A DNA stretch of 38,185 bases from JBOHNM01 sp050730675. Its GTDB lineage: Bacteria > Planctomycetota > Phycisphaerae > Phycisphaerales > UBA1924. Of this stretch, positions 8,277 through 15,836 are shown piece after piece. How positions within the stretch are numbered: the stretch's first letter is position 1; each line of letters starts with the position of its first letter. The notes under the pieces were generated by a model. That model was given only the letters and a program-made list of their open reading frames with translations, did not search any database and was not told the DNA's origin. The stretch lies in the NCBI GenBank assembly GCA_050730675.1, contig JBOHNM010000017.1, positions 1 through 38,185 on the forward strand. The letters run 5' to 3'. A program made the position numbers and the translations under genes.

Positions 8277-8282
8277 ATTATG
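8277..8282 (-). promoter_or_regulatory. Candidate -10 element CATAAT, leaderless type
   Basis: CATAAT, then CGCCC, then the ATG of the PLP decarboxylase at 8271; no Shine-Dalgarno sequence. Confidence 0.45.
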
Positions 8283-8327
8283 GGCACTGGGAGGGTCGAC
8301 GTGGCGGCGGATGGCGACGTCAATGAA

Positions 8328-8354
8328 AACGGCCCCGCGCTGGGCGAGGCCGTT
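8328..8354 (-). terminator. Rho-independent terminator of the NfeD-like gene
   Basis: Minus-strand hairpin AACGGCC / GGCCGTT with a GC-rich loop, the 3' arm running straight into TTTT. It lies 25 bp after the stop codon at 8379. Confidence 0.55.
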
Positions 8355-8378
8355 GAAAGCACATCTTTGAAAGCTGGC

Positions 8379-9761
8379 TCACCGACGAGGTTCGGGATTG
8401 GCGGCCTGGGCCAGGAGCCGCTTGAGCATGGTCTCCTGCTGCTCGAACCACTCGGGAGTGATCTCCTCGATTCCGAGGTTGCCGGCGAGGTGGAAGCGGA
8501 AGTTCTCGTTGGTACCAACCCAGTCCTTCATCTGCTTGAGGTAGCGCATCGCGAGGCCGGCCTCCTGCTGGAGAACTTCGCGGTTGTTGCGGGCCTGGCG
8601 CGCGGCCTGCACGGCCAAATCGTACTTCGCGGCGACCTCCTGGAACTTGGTCTCGATCTCCTGGGTCTTGCGCATGTAGCTGTCGATGTAGTCGGAGGCC
8701 TGCTTGCCGGCGATCTCGAATTCGACCAGCCCCATGGCCCTGCAAAGCTCTTCCGGGGTGGCAGCGACGCCCTTGGCGAACTTGATCTGCATCGCCATGG
8801 GCGCGGTGAGGGTGAGGACCTGGCCCGGGGGATTGACCTTGATGTTGCCGGACTCGTCGTTGAAGAACGTCACGTTTCCATCAGCGTCGATATTGGCAGA
8901 GAGCGGCTCGCGGATCTGCATGGAGCGCATGATCTTCGGGTCGCGGTGGGCCTTCTTGGAGACTTCCTCCATCTTGAACAGGATGTTCTGCAGGCCGATT
9001 CCCTGGGTGGCGATGCCGCCACCGCGGAACTCGGTGCAGCCACCGACTGCGCCCTCGGGCATCATGTAGAACTCTTCGAGAATCCATGGGCTCATCGCGG
9101 CGGCGGAGATCGCCCACTCGATCCAGGCGACCGTGCGGAAGCGAGGCTTGTACTCGGTCTGGAACATGTTGGAGAGCTTCCACATCTCGTGGGAGTAGCC
9201 GCCGCCGGAATTGATCCGGACGACAACCACATCGATCTTCTCCTTCTCCAGGATCGGGATGATGTCCATCATCGGCTTGGCAGCGATCTGGATGCCGACC
9301 ATGTTCTGAACCTTGCCCTGCCAGCTGCTGGGAGGTCCGTAGTTAATGAAGGCAACACGGGTGGGCCGGCCGGTGATGGCGGGTTTGGACTTCTCGGGCT
9401 TGGCGCTGTCGGCGGCCTTGGTCGCTCCGGGCTCGGAGGTCTTGGCGGTGTCGGCGGGCTTGTCGCTCTTGGCGGGCGTGGCGGCAACGGGGGCCGGCGT
9501 CGCGGGGGCGGCGGGCTTTGACTCCTCGACCACGACGCGCGAAACCTCATCGGAGATCGAGAGGTAGTGGGTCTGAACTTCCTTGCCGTCCTTCATCTCC
9601 ACAAAGACGAGGGAGGTGCCATCGTTGGACTTCACCTTGCCGTCGATGATGTTCCCGTTCTTCAGGTACACCTTGTCGGCGAAGGCGGCGGAACTCATCA
9701 CTGCCGATACGGCCAGCGCCGCGACGGTCATCCACATCTTGATCGTGGAACGAGCATTCAT
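8379..9761 (-). CDS. Secreted NfeD/ClpP-fold (crotonase-like) protease paralogue 1, Ser nucleophile
   Basis: Exported 460-aa protein. A signal peptide (cleavage near AFA-D, residue 28) is followed by a small beta domain (about 29-78, VYLKNGNIIDGKV), an Ala/Pro/Lys linker (80-130) and a domain of the ClpP/SppA/NfeD fold (about 134-360). Fold signs are VVVVRINSGGGYSHEM (oxyanion-type glycine loop) and VAWIEWAISAAAMSPWILEE, where S219 sits at the nucleophile position with the usual Pro at +16 and Gly at +21. The later GQVLTLTAPMA resembles the NfeD consensus. The C-terminal 90 residues are a predicted helical/coiled-coil tail. ATG 9761 has AGGAG upstream. The paralogue at 9837-11099 lies directly upstream, and a third, more similar copy is at 35448-36503. 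Proteolytic activity is inferred; the general base is not evident. Confidence 0.8.
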   Translation of the reverse strand: MNARSTIKMWMTVAALAVSAVMSSAAFADKVYLKNGNIIDGKVKSNDGTSLVFVEMKDGKEVQTHYLSISDEVSRVVVEESKPAAPATPAPVAATPAKSDKPADTAKTSEPGATKAADSAKPEKSKPAITGRPTRVAFINYGPPSSWQGKVQNMVGIQIAAKPMMDIIPILEKEKIDVVVVRINSGGGYSHEMWKLSNMFQTEYKPRFRTVAWIEWAISAAAMSPWILEEFYMMPEGAVGGCTEFRGGGIATQGIGLQNILFKMEEVSKKAHRDPKIMRSMQIREPLSANIDADGNVTFFNDESGNIKVNPPGQVLTLTAPMAMQIKFAKGVAATPEELCRAMGLVEFEIAGKQASDYIDSYMRKTQEIETKFQEVAAKYDLAVQAARQARNNREVLQQEAGLAMRYLKQMKDWVGTNENFRFHLAGNLGIEEITPEWFEQQETMLKRLLAQAANPEPRR

Positions 9762-9836
9762 GTCAACGTCTCCTGTCAAGTCATTCTGGGGCGAGTCGGG
9801 GGTGAAGGTGCGGGGGGTGCGGAATCTACTGCTGGA

Positions 9837-11099
9837 TCAACGCCGGCGGTCCCGGTCGGTCCGCATATCCCGCTTGATTTCTTCGATCATGATCGCGATC
9901 CGGGTCTCCCACTGGGCCGGGGCGCCGCGGATAGCCCGTGGGTTGATCGACTCGGCATAACGCTCGAGCATCTTGGCGACCTGGGTGAGCAGGTTGATCT
10001 GCTGCCCGCGCTGCTGGTTACGGATAGCGACGGTTTCTCCGTTCACCTGGACCTCACGGTACTTGTTCCAGAGTTTGTAGAACTCGTGTTCGGCTTCGTC
10101 AACGTCCTTGCTCCATTCCTGGAGGATCTTGTCGGAGCGGCCCTTTACGACCTCGTAGTTGCGAGAAACACCGAGGTTGAAGATCAGGTCGTCGAGGCTG
10201 TCGACGGTGCCGCTCGACATGCCGATGCGCAGCGCGACGTCGGAGCGGAGCGTCAGCACGTTCTTGCCGCGGAAGCGAACAATGTCCTCCATCGAATCCG
10301 CGTTTTCCTCGAGCGAGCCGTCGTTGGTGAGGATGTCTTCGCCGCCGAGGTCCTCACGGAACACGGGCTTGCCGCCGACGTAGGAGACCGAGAGGACGTA
10401 GTCGGCGCGGGCCATCGCCAGCACGATGCGCTCGTCGTGACCGCCCTTGTTGGCGATGCCCTTCACGCGGCCGAGCATGGCGCCGTACCACTTCTCGCGG
10501 ACGACGCGGTCGGCGAACGAGCGGGTGTACTCGAGGTATCCGATACCGCCGTGCATCGCGGGGGTCGTGTAATAAATCTCGGGGCAGATGAACGGCAGGA
10601 ATGCGACGCCGCCCATCGCCTTGTTCACCCAGGCAACCAGGCGAGGCTTGCCGGAGGGCGTGTTAACTTTCCAATCCGGATCGTCGCGGATCTCGTCGGT
10701 GAGCATGACGCCGATCTGGGCGCACGTGTCCATGAGCTTGAATGCGGCGTCGGCATCGGCCGTCTGGAATTCCTGGCGGGCCTCGCCCTGGAACGAAAAC
10801 TGATTGTCAAAGCGGAGGACGATAATCTCCGGCTTGGCCTTCTTGACGTCCTTCATGATGTCGCGGAAGGGGATCCTGGCCACGTCGCGGCCGAACTCGC
10901 CGCGCAGATTGATGATGTAGATCTTCTGCTTCGTCGCGGCACTCTCGTCGGGCGGAGTCACGGCTGCAGGGGCCTTGTCGGCCGGCTGCGACTTGTCAGG
11001 CTCGCCGCGGACCTGGGGAACGAGCAGCGTGGTGGCGATCAGAGCCACCGCGAAGCAGAGGAGAGTGCTGGAAAGCAGGCTTCGGAAGTGTTTCATCAT
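9837..11099 (-). CDS. Secreted NfeD/ClpP-fold paralogue 2, nucleophile position Gly (possible pseudoprotease)
   Basis: Exported 420-aa protein with an N-terminal hydrophobic signal (LLCFAVALIATTLLV, residues about 13-27) and a short Pro/Ala linker. A domain alignable without gaps to the neighbouring NfeD-like protein follows: IYIINLRGEF, then KPEIIVLRFD, then LVAWVNKAMGGVAFLPFICP and GGIGYLEY. The residue at the serine position is G163, and the glycine-rich oxyanion loop is replaced by FDNQFS, so catalysis by the usual mechanism looks lost. Residues about 300-400 are helical (KDVDEAEHEFYKLWNKYREV). The start ATG 11099 (or 11096) has AGGACT upstream. It is followed 75 bp later by the Ser-containing paralogue on the same strand, suggesting co-expression and perhaps a hetero-oligomer of active and inactive subunits. 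Confidence 0.75.
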   Translation of the reverse strand: MMKHFRSLLSSTLLCFAVALIATTLLVPQVRGEPDKSQPADKAPAAVTPPDESAATKQKIYIINLRGEFGRDVARIPFRDIMKDVKKAKPEIIVLRFDNQFSFQGEARQEFQTADADAAFKLMDTCAQIGVMLTDEIRDDPDWKVNTPSGKPRLVAWVNKAMGGVAFLPFICPEIYYTTPAMHGGIGYLEYTRSFADRVVREKWYGAMLGRVKGIANKGGHDERIVLAMARADYVLSVSYVGGKPVFREDLGGEDILTNDGSLEENADSMEDIVRFRGKNVLTLRSDVALRIGMSSGTVDSLDDLIFNLGVSRNYEVVKGRSDKILQEWSKDVDEAEHEFYKLWNKYREVQVNGETVAIRNQQRGQQINLLTQVAKMLERYAESINPRAIRGAPAQWETRIAIMIEEIKRDMRTDRDRRR

Positions 11100-11185
11100 G
11101 GCGTGAGTCCTGGTTTGGCCCGATCGATCAACTCTAGAGAGCATGAACTGTACTCGGTGCGCCGGACATGCACCGAGTGCCTCGG

Positions 11186-12475
11186 TTAGACGCCCAGGGT
11201 GCGGGCGAGTTCCATTGCCCCCTGCTTGTTCGTCAACCGACCCTCCAGTTGTTCGTCGTAGAGGCGGTCGAGGAGGCGTTTGAAGTTGGGTCCGGGCGCA
11301 AATCCTGCGGTGACCAGGTCATCGCCGGTCAGCAGAGGCTCGGGTGAAATACCCGGTCCATGGATAGAGAGGTACCCAACCCTGTCCCGAACTTTACTGG
11401 CCTTGGCGGGGTCTTGGGCGTTGAGAACGGCGAAGGCGGGCTGGAACCATGTCTTGGCGGCCAGGCGCTTCTGGCGGGCGATGGGGGCGGCCGGCCATTC
11501 TGAGTGGAGCAGGTGGTGGAGCTCAAGGGTGGCGGAGAGGCCATCGGACTCGGCGTTGCTGAGGCAGAGGGCGGAGCGCCAGTTGGAGACGAGAGGGCGG
11601 CAATCAGGAAGCGAGCCGACGAGGACGGCGTGGCGGTCGAGGGCCCAAGCGGCGAGGGCGGCGACCAAAGGCGGGTCTTCGGGTTCGAAGGCGGGGAACG
11701 CGAGCGCACCCAAGATGGTCGGTGCGCGGAGCGAGATGGGTTCGCGCAGGACAGGGGCATCGAGGGCGAGGTCGGCGAGGAGCTGCGCTGCGGCGGCCCG
11801 GGTTGGGTGCAAGAGCATCCGGCGGAGTTCGTCGCCAATGCGCTCACGGCTGACGCCTTGGAGCTGAGCTGCATGGGCGGCGATGGCGGTGCGGGTGGCT
11901 GGGTCGATGGTCAGGCCGAGACGGGCGGCGAAGCGAACGGCGCGGAGGGCGCGGAGGTGATCTTCGTTGAGGCGCTGGTCAGGGTTGCCGACAGCACGGA
12001 GGACCCTGGCGTGCAGGTCGGCGAGGCCGCCGACGTGGTCGATGACGGTACCGCCGAGTGGAGAGTGCGGAGCGGCGGCGGTTGGCGCCGCGAGCGGATC
12101 GAGGAACATTGCGTTGATGGTGAAGTCGCGCCGGAGGGCGTCGTTGCGGGCGTCGGTGAAGGTGACGGCGTCGGGGCGGCGCTTGTCGGTGTACGTGCCG
12201 TCGGAGCGGAAGGTGGCGACCTCGATGACGGCGCCGTCGAGGGGGATGAGCATCACGCCAAAGGACTCGCCGACCATGTGGCCGCGGGAGAGGATGGCGG
12301 CGACCTGCTCGGGCCGGGCGGCGGTGGCGACGTCGTAGTCGGTGGGGTGGAGGCCGAGGAGTTCATCGCGGACGCAGCCGCCGGCGAAGTACGAATCGTG
12401 CCCGGCGGCGCGGAGCGCGCGAACAACCTTGGTGGCGGCAGCGCGGGCGAGGATTGGATCGGAGGAGCGAGCCAT
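11186..12475 (-). CDS. cca: CCA-adding tRNA nucleotidyltransferase / poly(A) polymerase family
   Basis: Class II nucleotidyltransferase (429 aa) that adds or repairs the 3' CCA of tRNAs. Seen directly: AGGCVRDELLG (31-41) with the two-metal carboxylates in TDYDV (D46, D48), RRDFTINAM (about 114-122) for ribose selection, and the RLNEDHLRALRAVRFAARLG helix characteristic of bacterial CCA/poly(A) enzymes. An ERIGDEL motif follows. The C-terminal part is less conserved, with an unusually long stretch rich in Ala/Pro. I cannot separate full CCA-adding from A-adding or poly(A) activity by sequence; no second copy is seen here. The ATG 12475 start is preceded by three TCGYCTGN octamers, and there is no clear Shine-Dalgarno. 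The AhpD-like gene lies 68 bp upstream on the same strand. Confidence 0.88.
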   Translation of the reverse strand: MARSSDPILARAAATKVVRALRAAGHDSYFAGGCVRDELLGLHPTDYDVATAARPEQVAAILSRGHMVGESFGVMLIPLDGAVIEVATFRSDGTYTDKRRPDAVTFTDARNDALRRDFTINAMFLDPLAAPTAAAPHSPLGGTVIDHVGGLADLHARVLRAVGNPDQRLNEDHLRALRAVRFAARLGLTIDPATRTAIAAHAAQLQGVSRERIGDELRRMLLHPTRAAAAQLLADLALDAPVLREPISLRAPTILGALAFPAFEPEDPPLVAALAAWALDRHAVLVGSLPDCRPLVSNWRSALCLSNAESDGLSATLELHHLLHSEWPAAPIARQKRLAAKTWFQPAFAVLNAQDPAKASKVRDRVGYLSIHGPGISPEPLLTGDDLVTAGFAPGPNFKRLLDRLYDEQLEGRLTNKQGAMELARTLGV

Positions 12476-12486
12476 GGAGAAGTGAA

Positions 12487-12510
12487 GAAGGCGACCAGAC
12501 GAACAGGCGA
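12487..12510 (-). repeat. Octamer repeat, 3 units of TCGYCTKN, in the cca leader
   Basis: On the coding strand: TCGCCTGT, TCGTCTGG, TCGCCTTC, ending 11 bases before the cca start and followed by TTCACTTCTCC. Nearly the same string, TCGCCTGT-TCGCCTGA-TCGTCTGG then CACTTCTCC, precedes the HYExAFE gene at 14540. Confidence 0.7.
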
Positions 12511-12543
12511 CTCAGAGATGAAGTCGAGCGGCGACTGATCGTC

Positions 12544-12918
12544 TCAAGACTTCTGCTTCAGCCGGGCTTCGTCGAGGAAGTCCACGGCGCGGCGGAGGTG
12601 GGGGATGACGATGGAGCCGCCGACGATGAGGGCAACGTCGAAAGCCTCCCAGAGTTCGTGGTCGGTGCAGCCGGCCTCGATGCATTGGACGATGTGGTAG
12701 CTGACACAGTCGTCGCAGCGGAGGACCATGCTGGCGACCAGGCCGAGGAGTTCCTTGGTCTTGACGGGGAGGGCGCCGTCCTTGTAGGTGGCGGTGTCGA
12801 GCTGAAAGAAGCGCTTGGTGTTGAGGGTGCCGCCGGGATGGGCGGGGTCGGGCTGGTCGGTCAGGATGCGCTGGTTGAGGCGGGTGCGGAAGGCTTGGAA
12901 TTGGTCGTAGCGGGACAT
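12544..12918 (-). CDS. AhpD-like / carboxymuconolactone decarboxylase family protein
   Basis: Small 124-aa protein of the CMD/AhpD fold. The diagnostic motif is CDDCVSYH (about residues 70-77): a CxxC pair followed by the conserved histidine, as in AhpD-type peroxidase-coupled thiol proteins. KTKELLGLVASMVLRC precedes it as the expected helix, and the C-terminal half (HELWEAFDVALIVGGSIVIP) completes the bundle. A redox role (peroxide or alkylhydroperoxide defence) is the family inference; no ahpC is nearby. The start at ATG 12918 gives the normal family length; the open frame upstream runs through a tandem repeat and is non-coding. TACACT-CCCGCC-ATG suggests a leaderless transcript. Confidence 0.88.
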   Translation of the reverse strand: MSRYDQFQAFRTRLNQRILTDQPDPAHPGGTLNTKRFFQLDTATYKDGALPVKTKELLGLVASMVLRCDDCVSYHIVQCIEAGCTDHELWEAFDVALIVGGSIVIPHLRRAVDFLDEARLKQKS

Positions 12919-12924
12919 GGCGGG

Positions 12925-12930
12925 AGTGTA
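12925..12930 (-). promoter_or_regulatory. Candidate -10 element TACACT, leaderless type
   Basis: TACACT-CCCGCC-ATG (start 12918). No Shine-Dalgarno sequence; almost identical spacing and spacer composition to the lipoprotein gene start at 6762. Confidence 0.5.
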
Positions 12931-12955
12931 GAGGAAGGGGGTGGGGAGGCGGGGG

Positions 12956-13003
12956 CGACCGGACGACCGGACGACCGGACGACCGGACGACCGGACGACC
13001 GGA
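12956..13003 (-). repeat. Octamer tandem repeat (TCCGGTCG)6 in a divergent promoter region
   Basis: Six perfect copies of CGACCGGA (plus strand), equal to TCGTCCGG units on the minus strand, between the AhpD-like gene and the divergent cyclase-fold gene. It ends about 26 bp upstream of the AhpD-like candidate -10 and about 43 bp upstream of the one for the gene at 13059. It has no spacers and is not a CRISPR array. Confidence 0.95.
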
Positions 13004-13046
13004 CGAATTGGTACAAGTCGGTATGTGCGGACGGCATGAAATCCAG

Positions 13047-13052
13047 TAGGCT
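13047..13052 (+). promoter_or_regulatory. Candidate -10 element TAGGCT, leaderless type
   Basis: TAGGCT-TGAGGG-ATG (start 13059). The GAGGG in the spacer is too close to the ATG to be a standard Shine-Dalgarno sequence. Confidence 0.35.
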
Positions 13053-13058
13053 TGAGGG

Positions 13059-14444
13059 ATGATGAACCGCACTTGCGTGTTGGGAACGGTCGTGGCGTTG
13101 GCCGTGGTGGTGGGCGCCGCGGGGCAGACACCTGCGCCGTCGCAGCCCGCGACTCCAAACAAGCCAACAACCCCCAGTGGCCCGACGTCACCCTCCGCGC
13201 CTGCAAAGCCTGATTCGGCGAAGCCCGATGCCGCCAAGCCAGCGGGAATGGCGCTGCCGAAGCTGGCGCCGAGTGTGCAGCTCAAGCGCAACGACGTGGT
13301 GGCGGCGGACAAGGTGAAGGTGGACGACAAAGCGCTCGAGGATGCCGTCAAGCGCGGCGTCGCGGTGCTGCTGGAACTGCAGGAGGGTGACGCCAAGAGC
13401 GAATGGCCGTACGAGGGCGTGTACCGGGCGCAGGGAGAAGTCCCGGTCGGGTATCGCATCGGCGGGACGTCGATCACGGCGATCGCGCTGATGCGGGCGC
13501 CGGGGTTCGCGGGGGATGGGCCGCGCAAGGCGGCGGTGGAGCGGGCCGCCACGTTTGTGTGCAAGGCGGTGCAGCACCCGCTCATGAGCATCGACGACTA
13601 CGACGCGGGGTACGACGTGCGCGGCTGGGGGTATACCTACGGGCTGATGTTCCTCTTGGAAGCAAAGGAGGCCAAGGCGCTACCGGAGAAGCTGGCGGCG
13701 GATGTTGAGAAGACGATCCGGTTCTGCCTCGACGGGGTGCAGCGGACAGTGATCCCGGAAGCGGGCGGGTGGAACTACGCACGGCCGACGGGCAAGGACA
13801 AGCCGGCAGGACCATCACCGTTCATGACCGGTCCGACGCTGATCGCGCTGTTCGAGGCGAAAAAGGCGGGTTACGCGGTGGATGAGAAGATCGTGAGCGA
13901 TGCACTGAAGTTCATGGCCGCGGCACGCGGGCCGGGGCCGGACCGGACGGTGGTGTACTCGGGCCTGGCCAACGAGCGGTCGGTGAAAGGGAGCGGCGCG
14001 CCGGGGGCATCGGGGCGGATGTGCGTGACAGAGGTGACGCTGACGCTGGCGGGGCAGGGGAATGTGGACAACCTGCGCAACGCGGTGGAGACGTTCATCA
14101 AGAACTGGGACCAGCTTGATGTGCGCCGGATGATGACGGGGACACACATCCCGCCGTACAGCGTGGCGCCGTACTACTTCATGTACGCGCACTACTTCGC
14201 GGCCCAGGCGGTGGAGATGCTGCCGGAAGCGGAGCGGGCAGGATACCGCGAGAAGATCAACAAGCTGCTCTTTTCGGTGCGGCGCGAAGACGGGTCTTGG
14301 AACGACCGGATCTTCAAGCGCTCGGGTGGGTACGGGACGTCGATGGCCATCCTCGCGATCCTTCAGCCCAAACTGCCGGCGCCCGTGAAGTGGGAAGCGC
14401 CGAAGAAGGCGGCAGAGGTCGAAGAGGGCGTGGTGAGCAGGTGA
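13059..14444 (+). CDS. Secreted protein with prenyltransferase/squalene-oxidase-like (terpenoid cyclase) fold
   Basis: Exported 461-aa protein. The signal peptide occupies residues about 1-22 (LGTVVALAVVVGAAG), followed by a Pro/Ser/Ala/Lys linker to about residue 63, then an alpha/alpha-toroid domain. QW-like repeat signatures of the terpenoid-cyclase/prenyltransferase fold are visible: GYDVRGWGYTYGLMFLLEA, EAGGWNYARP, and near the C-terminus REDGSWNDRIF followed by SGGYGTSMAILAILQ. A cyclase DxDD motif is not seen, so terpene cyclisation is unlikely. In planctomycetes such exported proteins are common and uncharacterised, perhaps binding surface polymers. The start is ATG 13059 (or 13062). 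It is transcribed away from the AhpD-like gene across the octamer repeat, and a short hairpin CCGTT-TG-AACGG follows the stop. Confidence 0.8.
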   Translation: MMNRTCVLGTVVALAVVVGAAGQTPAPSQPATPNKPTTPSGPTSPSAPAKPDSAKPDAAKPAGMALPKLAPSVQLKRNDVVAADKVKVDDKALEDAVKRGVAVLLELQEGDAKSEWPYEGVYRAQGEVPVGYRIGGTSITAIALMRAPGFAGDGPRKAAVERAATFVCKAVQHPLMSIDDYDAGYDVRGWGYTYGLMFLLEAKEAKALPEKLAADVEKTIRFCLDGVQRTVIPEAGGWNYARPTGKDKPAGPSPFMTGPTLIALFEAKKAGYAVDEKIVSDALKFMAAARGPGPDRTVVYSGLANERSVKGSGAPGASGRMCVTEVTLTLAGQGNVDNLRNAVETFIKNWDQLDVRRMMTGTHIPPYSVAPYYFMYAHYFAAQAVEMLPEAERAGYREKINKLLFSVRREDGSWNDRIFKRSGGYGTSMAILAILQPKLPAPVKWEAPKKAAEVEEGVVSR

Positions 14445-14496
14445 GGAGCAAGGGCCGTTTGAACGGTGGATACACTCTGTAGAGCATTGACGCTGG

Positions 14497-14520
14497 TCGC
14501 CTGTTCGCCTGATCGTCTGG
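14497..14520 (+). repeat. Octamer repeat, 3 units (TCGCCTGT, TCGCCTGA, TCGTCTGG)
   Basis: Lies on the coding strand, ending 19 bp before the HYExAFE start at 14540, and is followed by CCACTTCTCC. A TACACT hexamer at 14471-14476 is a possible -10, which would put the repeat in the 5' leader. Confidence 0.7.
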
Positions 14521-14539
14521 CCACTTCTCCCTGCACCCC

Positions 14540-15136
14540 ATGCAACGCCGTCACCACTACGAGCGTGCGTTCGAGGCGTACCTGCGGAGCCGGCGCGTGC
14601 CCTATGTGGCGGTGGACGAGGCCCGCAAGGCGCTGCTGCCGGGTGATGAGCCGAGTTCCCCGGCCGTCGGCAGTGCGATCAAGTCATTTGACTTTGTGCT
14701 CTACGGACCCGAGCGGAACCTGCTGGTGGACGTCAAGGGTCGCAAGGTGGCCCGCCCCCCGCGACGGCCCAGCGAGCGGATGGCGCGGATGGGATTCGAA
14801 GGGGAGTGCCTGTTCGGCGCGCCGATCCGGTCGCCGAAGGGGCGGCTGGAGAGTTGGGTGACCGAGGAGGACGTTCGCTCGCTTGAGCACTGGCAGGCGC
14901 TCTTCGGTGCGGAGTTCTTCGGGGCCTTCGCGTTCATCTATTGGTGCGACGAGCAGCCTGCCGACGGGCTCTTCCAGGAGGTCTTTGTCCACGAGGAGCG
15001 GTGGTACGCCCTGCGGACGGTGACGCTGACCGAATATGCCCGGCATATGAAGCCGCGGAGCGCCAAATGGGCGACGGTCGATATCCCCACCCGGGTGTTC
15101 GAGCGGATCAGCGGTGCGGGGCTGATGTGCGCCTGA
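14540..15136 (+). CDS. HYExAFE family protein, possible PD-(D/E)XK-type nuclease
   Basis: Cytoplasmic 198-aa protein matching the planctomycete HYExAFE family: the name-giving HYERAFEAYL is at residues 6-15, followed by RSRRVPYVAVDEARKAL. The family has no established function. I see a PD-(D/E)XK-like arrangement: E8/E12 in the first helix, D51 in KSFDFVLY, then D64 and K66 in LLVDVKGRK, a spacing typical of Holliday-junction-resolvase and restriction-endonuclease folds. The C-terminal half (FGAFAFIYWCDEQP) is conserved-looking but unassigned. The ATG follows CCTGCACCCC, the same ten bases that precede lepB, and no Shine-Dalgarno sequence is visible. Family assignment is confident; nuclease function is inference. 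Confidence 0.8.
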   Translation: MQRRHHYERAFEAYLRSRRVPYVAVDEARKALLPGDEPSSPAVGSAIKSFDFVLYGPERNLLVDVKGRKVARPPRRPSERMARMGFEGECLFGAPIRSPKGRLESWVTEEDVRSLEHWQALFGAEFFGAFAFIYWCDEQPADGLFQEVFVHEERWYALRTVTLTEYARHMKPRSAKWATVDIPTRVFERISGAGLMCA

Positions 15137-15233
15137 GTCCGCGACTACACCGGTCCAACAAAGTCCAAACCTGGCCACTTCCAGAGCGTTGCTTGGCGGC
15201 GGGGTGTGCTGAACGCCCGGGCGCGGCGATCCC

Positions 15234-15239
15234 TAGAGT
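15234..15239 (+). promoter_or_regulatory. Candidate -10 element TAGAGT, leaderless type
   Basis: TAGAGT-CTTGTC-ATG (start 15246). No Shine-Dalgarno sequence in the six bases between. Confidence 0.4.
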
Positions 15240-15245
15240 CTTGTC

Positions 15246-15497
15246 ATGACCCGTCGCCCCATTACCGCTCTGGCCGTCACCGTCACACTCATGTTCGCGT
15301 CGATCGCCGGCGCGCAGCAGATCGGCCTTGGCGGCGCTTCGGACAAGGCGAACAAGAAGGACGAGATCCTGTCGCCGCCGTCGATCACGGTGCGCGGAAC
15401 CGACGGTCAGACGTGGGGGATCGTCGCGTGCTTCGTGCTGATCGGCTTGGCGGTGGGCGCCAACCTGCTGCCGACCAAGCGCGGTCACCAGGACTGA
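15246..15497 (+). CDS. Small membrane protein (83 aa), first of a three-gene set
   Basis: Signal peptide (MTRRPITALAVTVTLMFASI, cleavage near AGA-Q at 22-23), a short polar segment, then one transmembrane helix (about 57-75, WGIVACFVLIGLAVGANLL) with a positively charged end. I recognise no family. It is followed by two small N-anchored proteins on the same strand, with gaps of 35 and 4 bp, so the three probably form one transcript and may make an envelope assembly. Confidence 0.65.
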   Translation: MTRRPITALAVTVTLMFASIAGAQQIGLGGASDKANKKDEILSPPSITVRGTDGQTWGIVACFVLIGLAVGANLLPTKRGHQD

Positions 15498-15532
15498 TTG
15501 CCGTCGGGCCGGATCTCACGGAGGTCTTTGTC

Positions 15533-15832
15533 ATGCGCTCGCGTGTCGCCAAAGGTCTGATCGTAACCAACGCCCTGCTGCTGGGGGCGCTGGCGGTTGT
15601 CACGCTCCAGTCGACGGCGCAGGCGCAGCGCCAGGCCAGCACGCGCCCGCGCGGGACGTACCTGCTGGTCGCCGGAAAGATGATCGGCGGCACCTCGCAC
15701 GCGGTGTACGTTCTCGACACCAGCAACCAGGAACTCATTGGTTTGCGCTGGGACGGCGCGGGGCAGCGGCTCGAGCCGTTCGGGTACCGCAATGTTGCGG
15801 GCGACAGCGCTGCCGCGGGAAGGGGAAGGTGA
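15533..15832 (+). CDS. Small N-anchored protein (99 aa), related to the next gene
   Basis: N-terminal transmembrane or signal segment (LIVTNALLLGALAVVTLQS, residues about 9-27), then a short domain containing YVLDTSNQELIGLRWD. This pattern recurs in the following protein as VVLDQRNEELLVYTPY, so the two are likely tandem paralogues built on a single beta-blade-like unit. The start ATG 15533 has GGAGG eight bases upstream. The frame is also open upstream, but the signal-like segment and Shine-Dalgarno fix this start. The function is unknown; it is probably exposed on the outer face of the inner membrane. Confidence 0.65.
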   Translation: MRSRVAKGLIVTNALLLGALAVVTLQSTAQAQRQASTRPRGTYLLVAGKMIGGTSHAVYVLDTSNQELIGLRWDGAGQRLEPFGYRNVAGDSAAAGRGR

Positions 15833-15836
15833 ACCG

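Noticed and set aside
12956..13003. Possible CRISPR array
   Set aside because: The 8-bp units are directly adjacent without spacers; a simple tandem repeat. The same applies to the heptamer array at 1741-1821.
12919..13206. N-terminal extension of the AhpD-like protein
   Set aside because: The extra 96 residues translate the octamer repeat and overlap the divergent gene; the 124-aa form fits the family.
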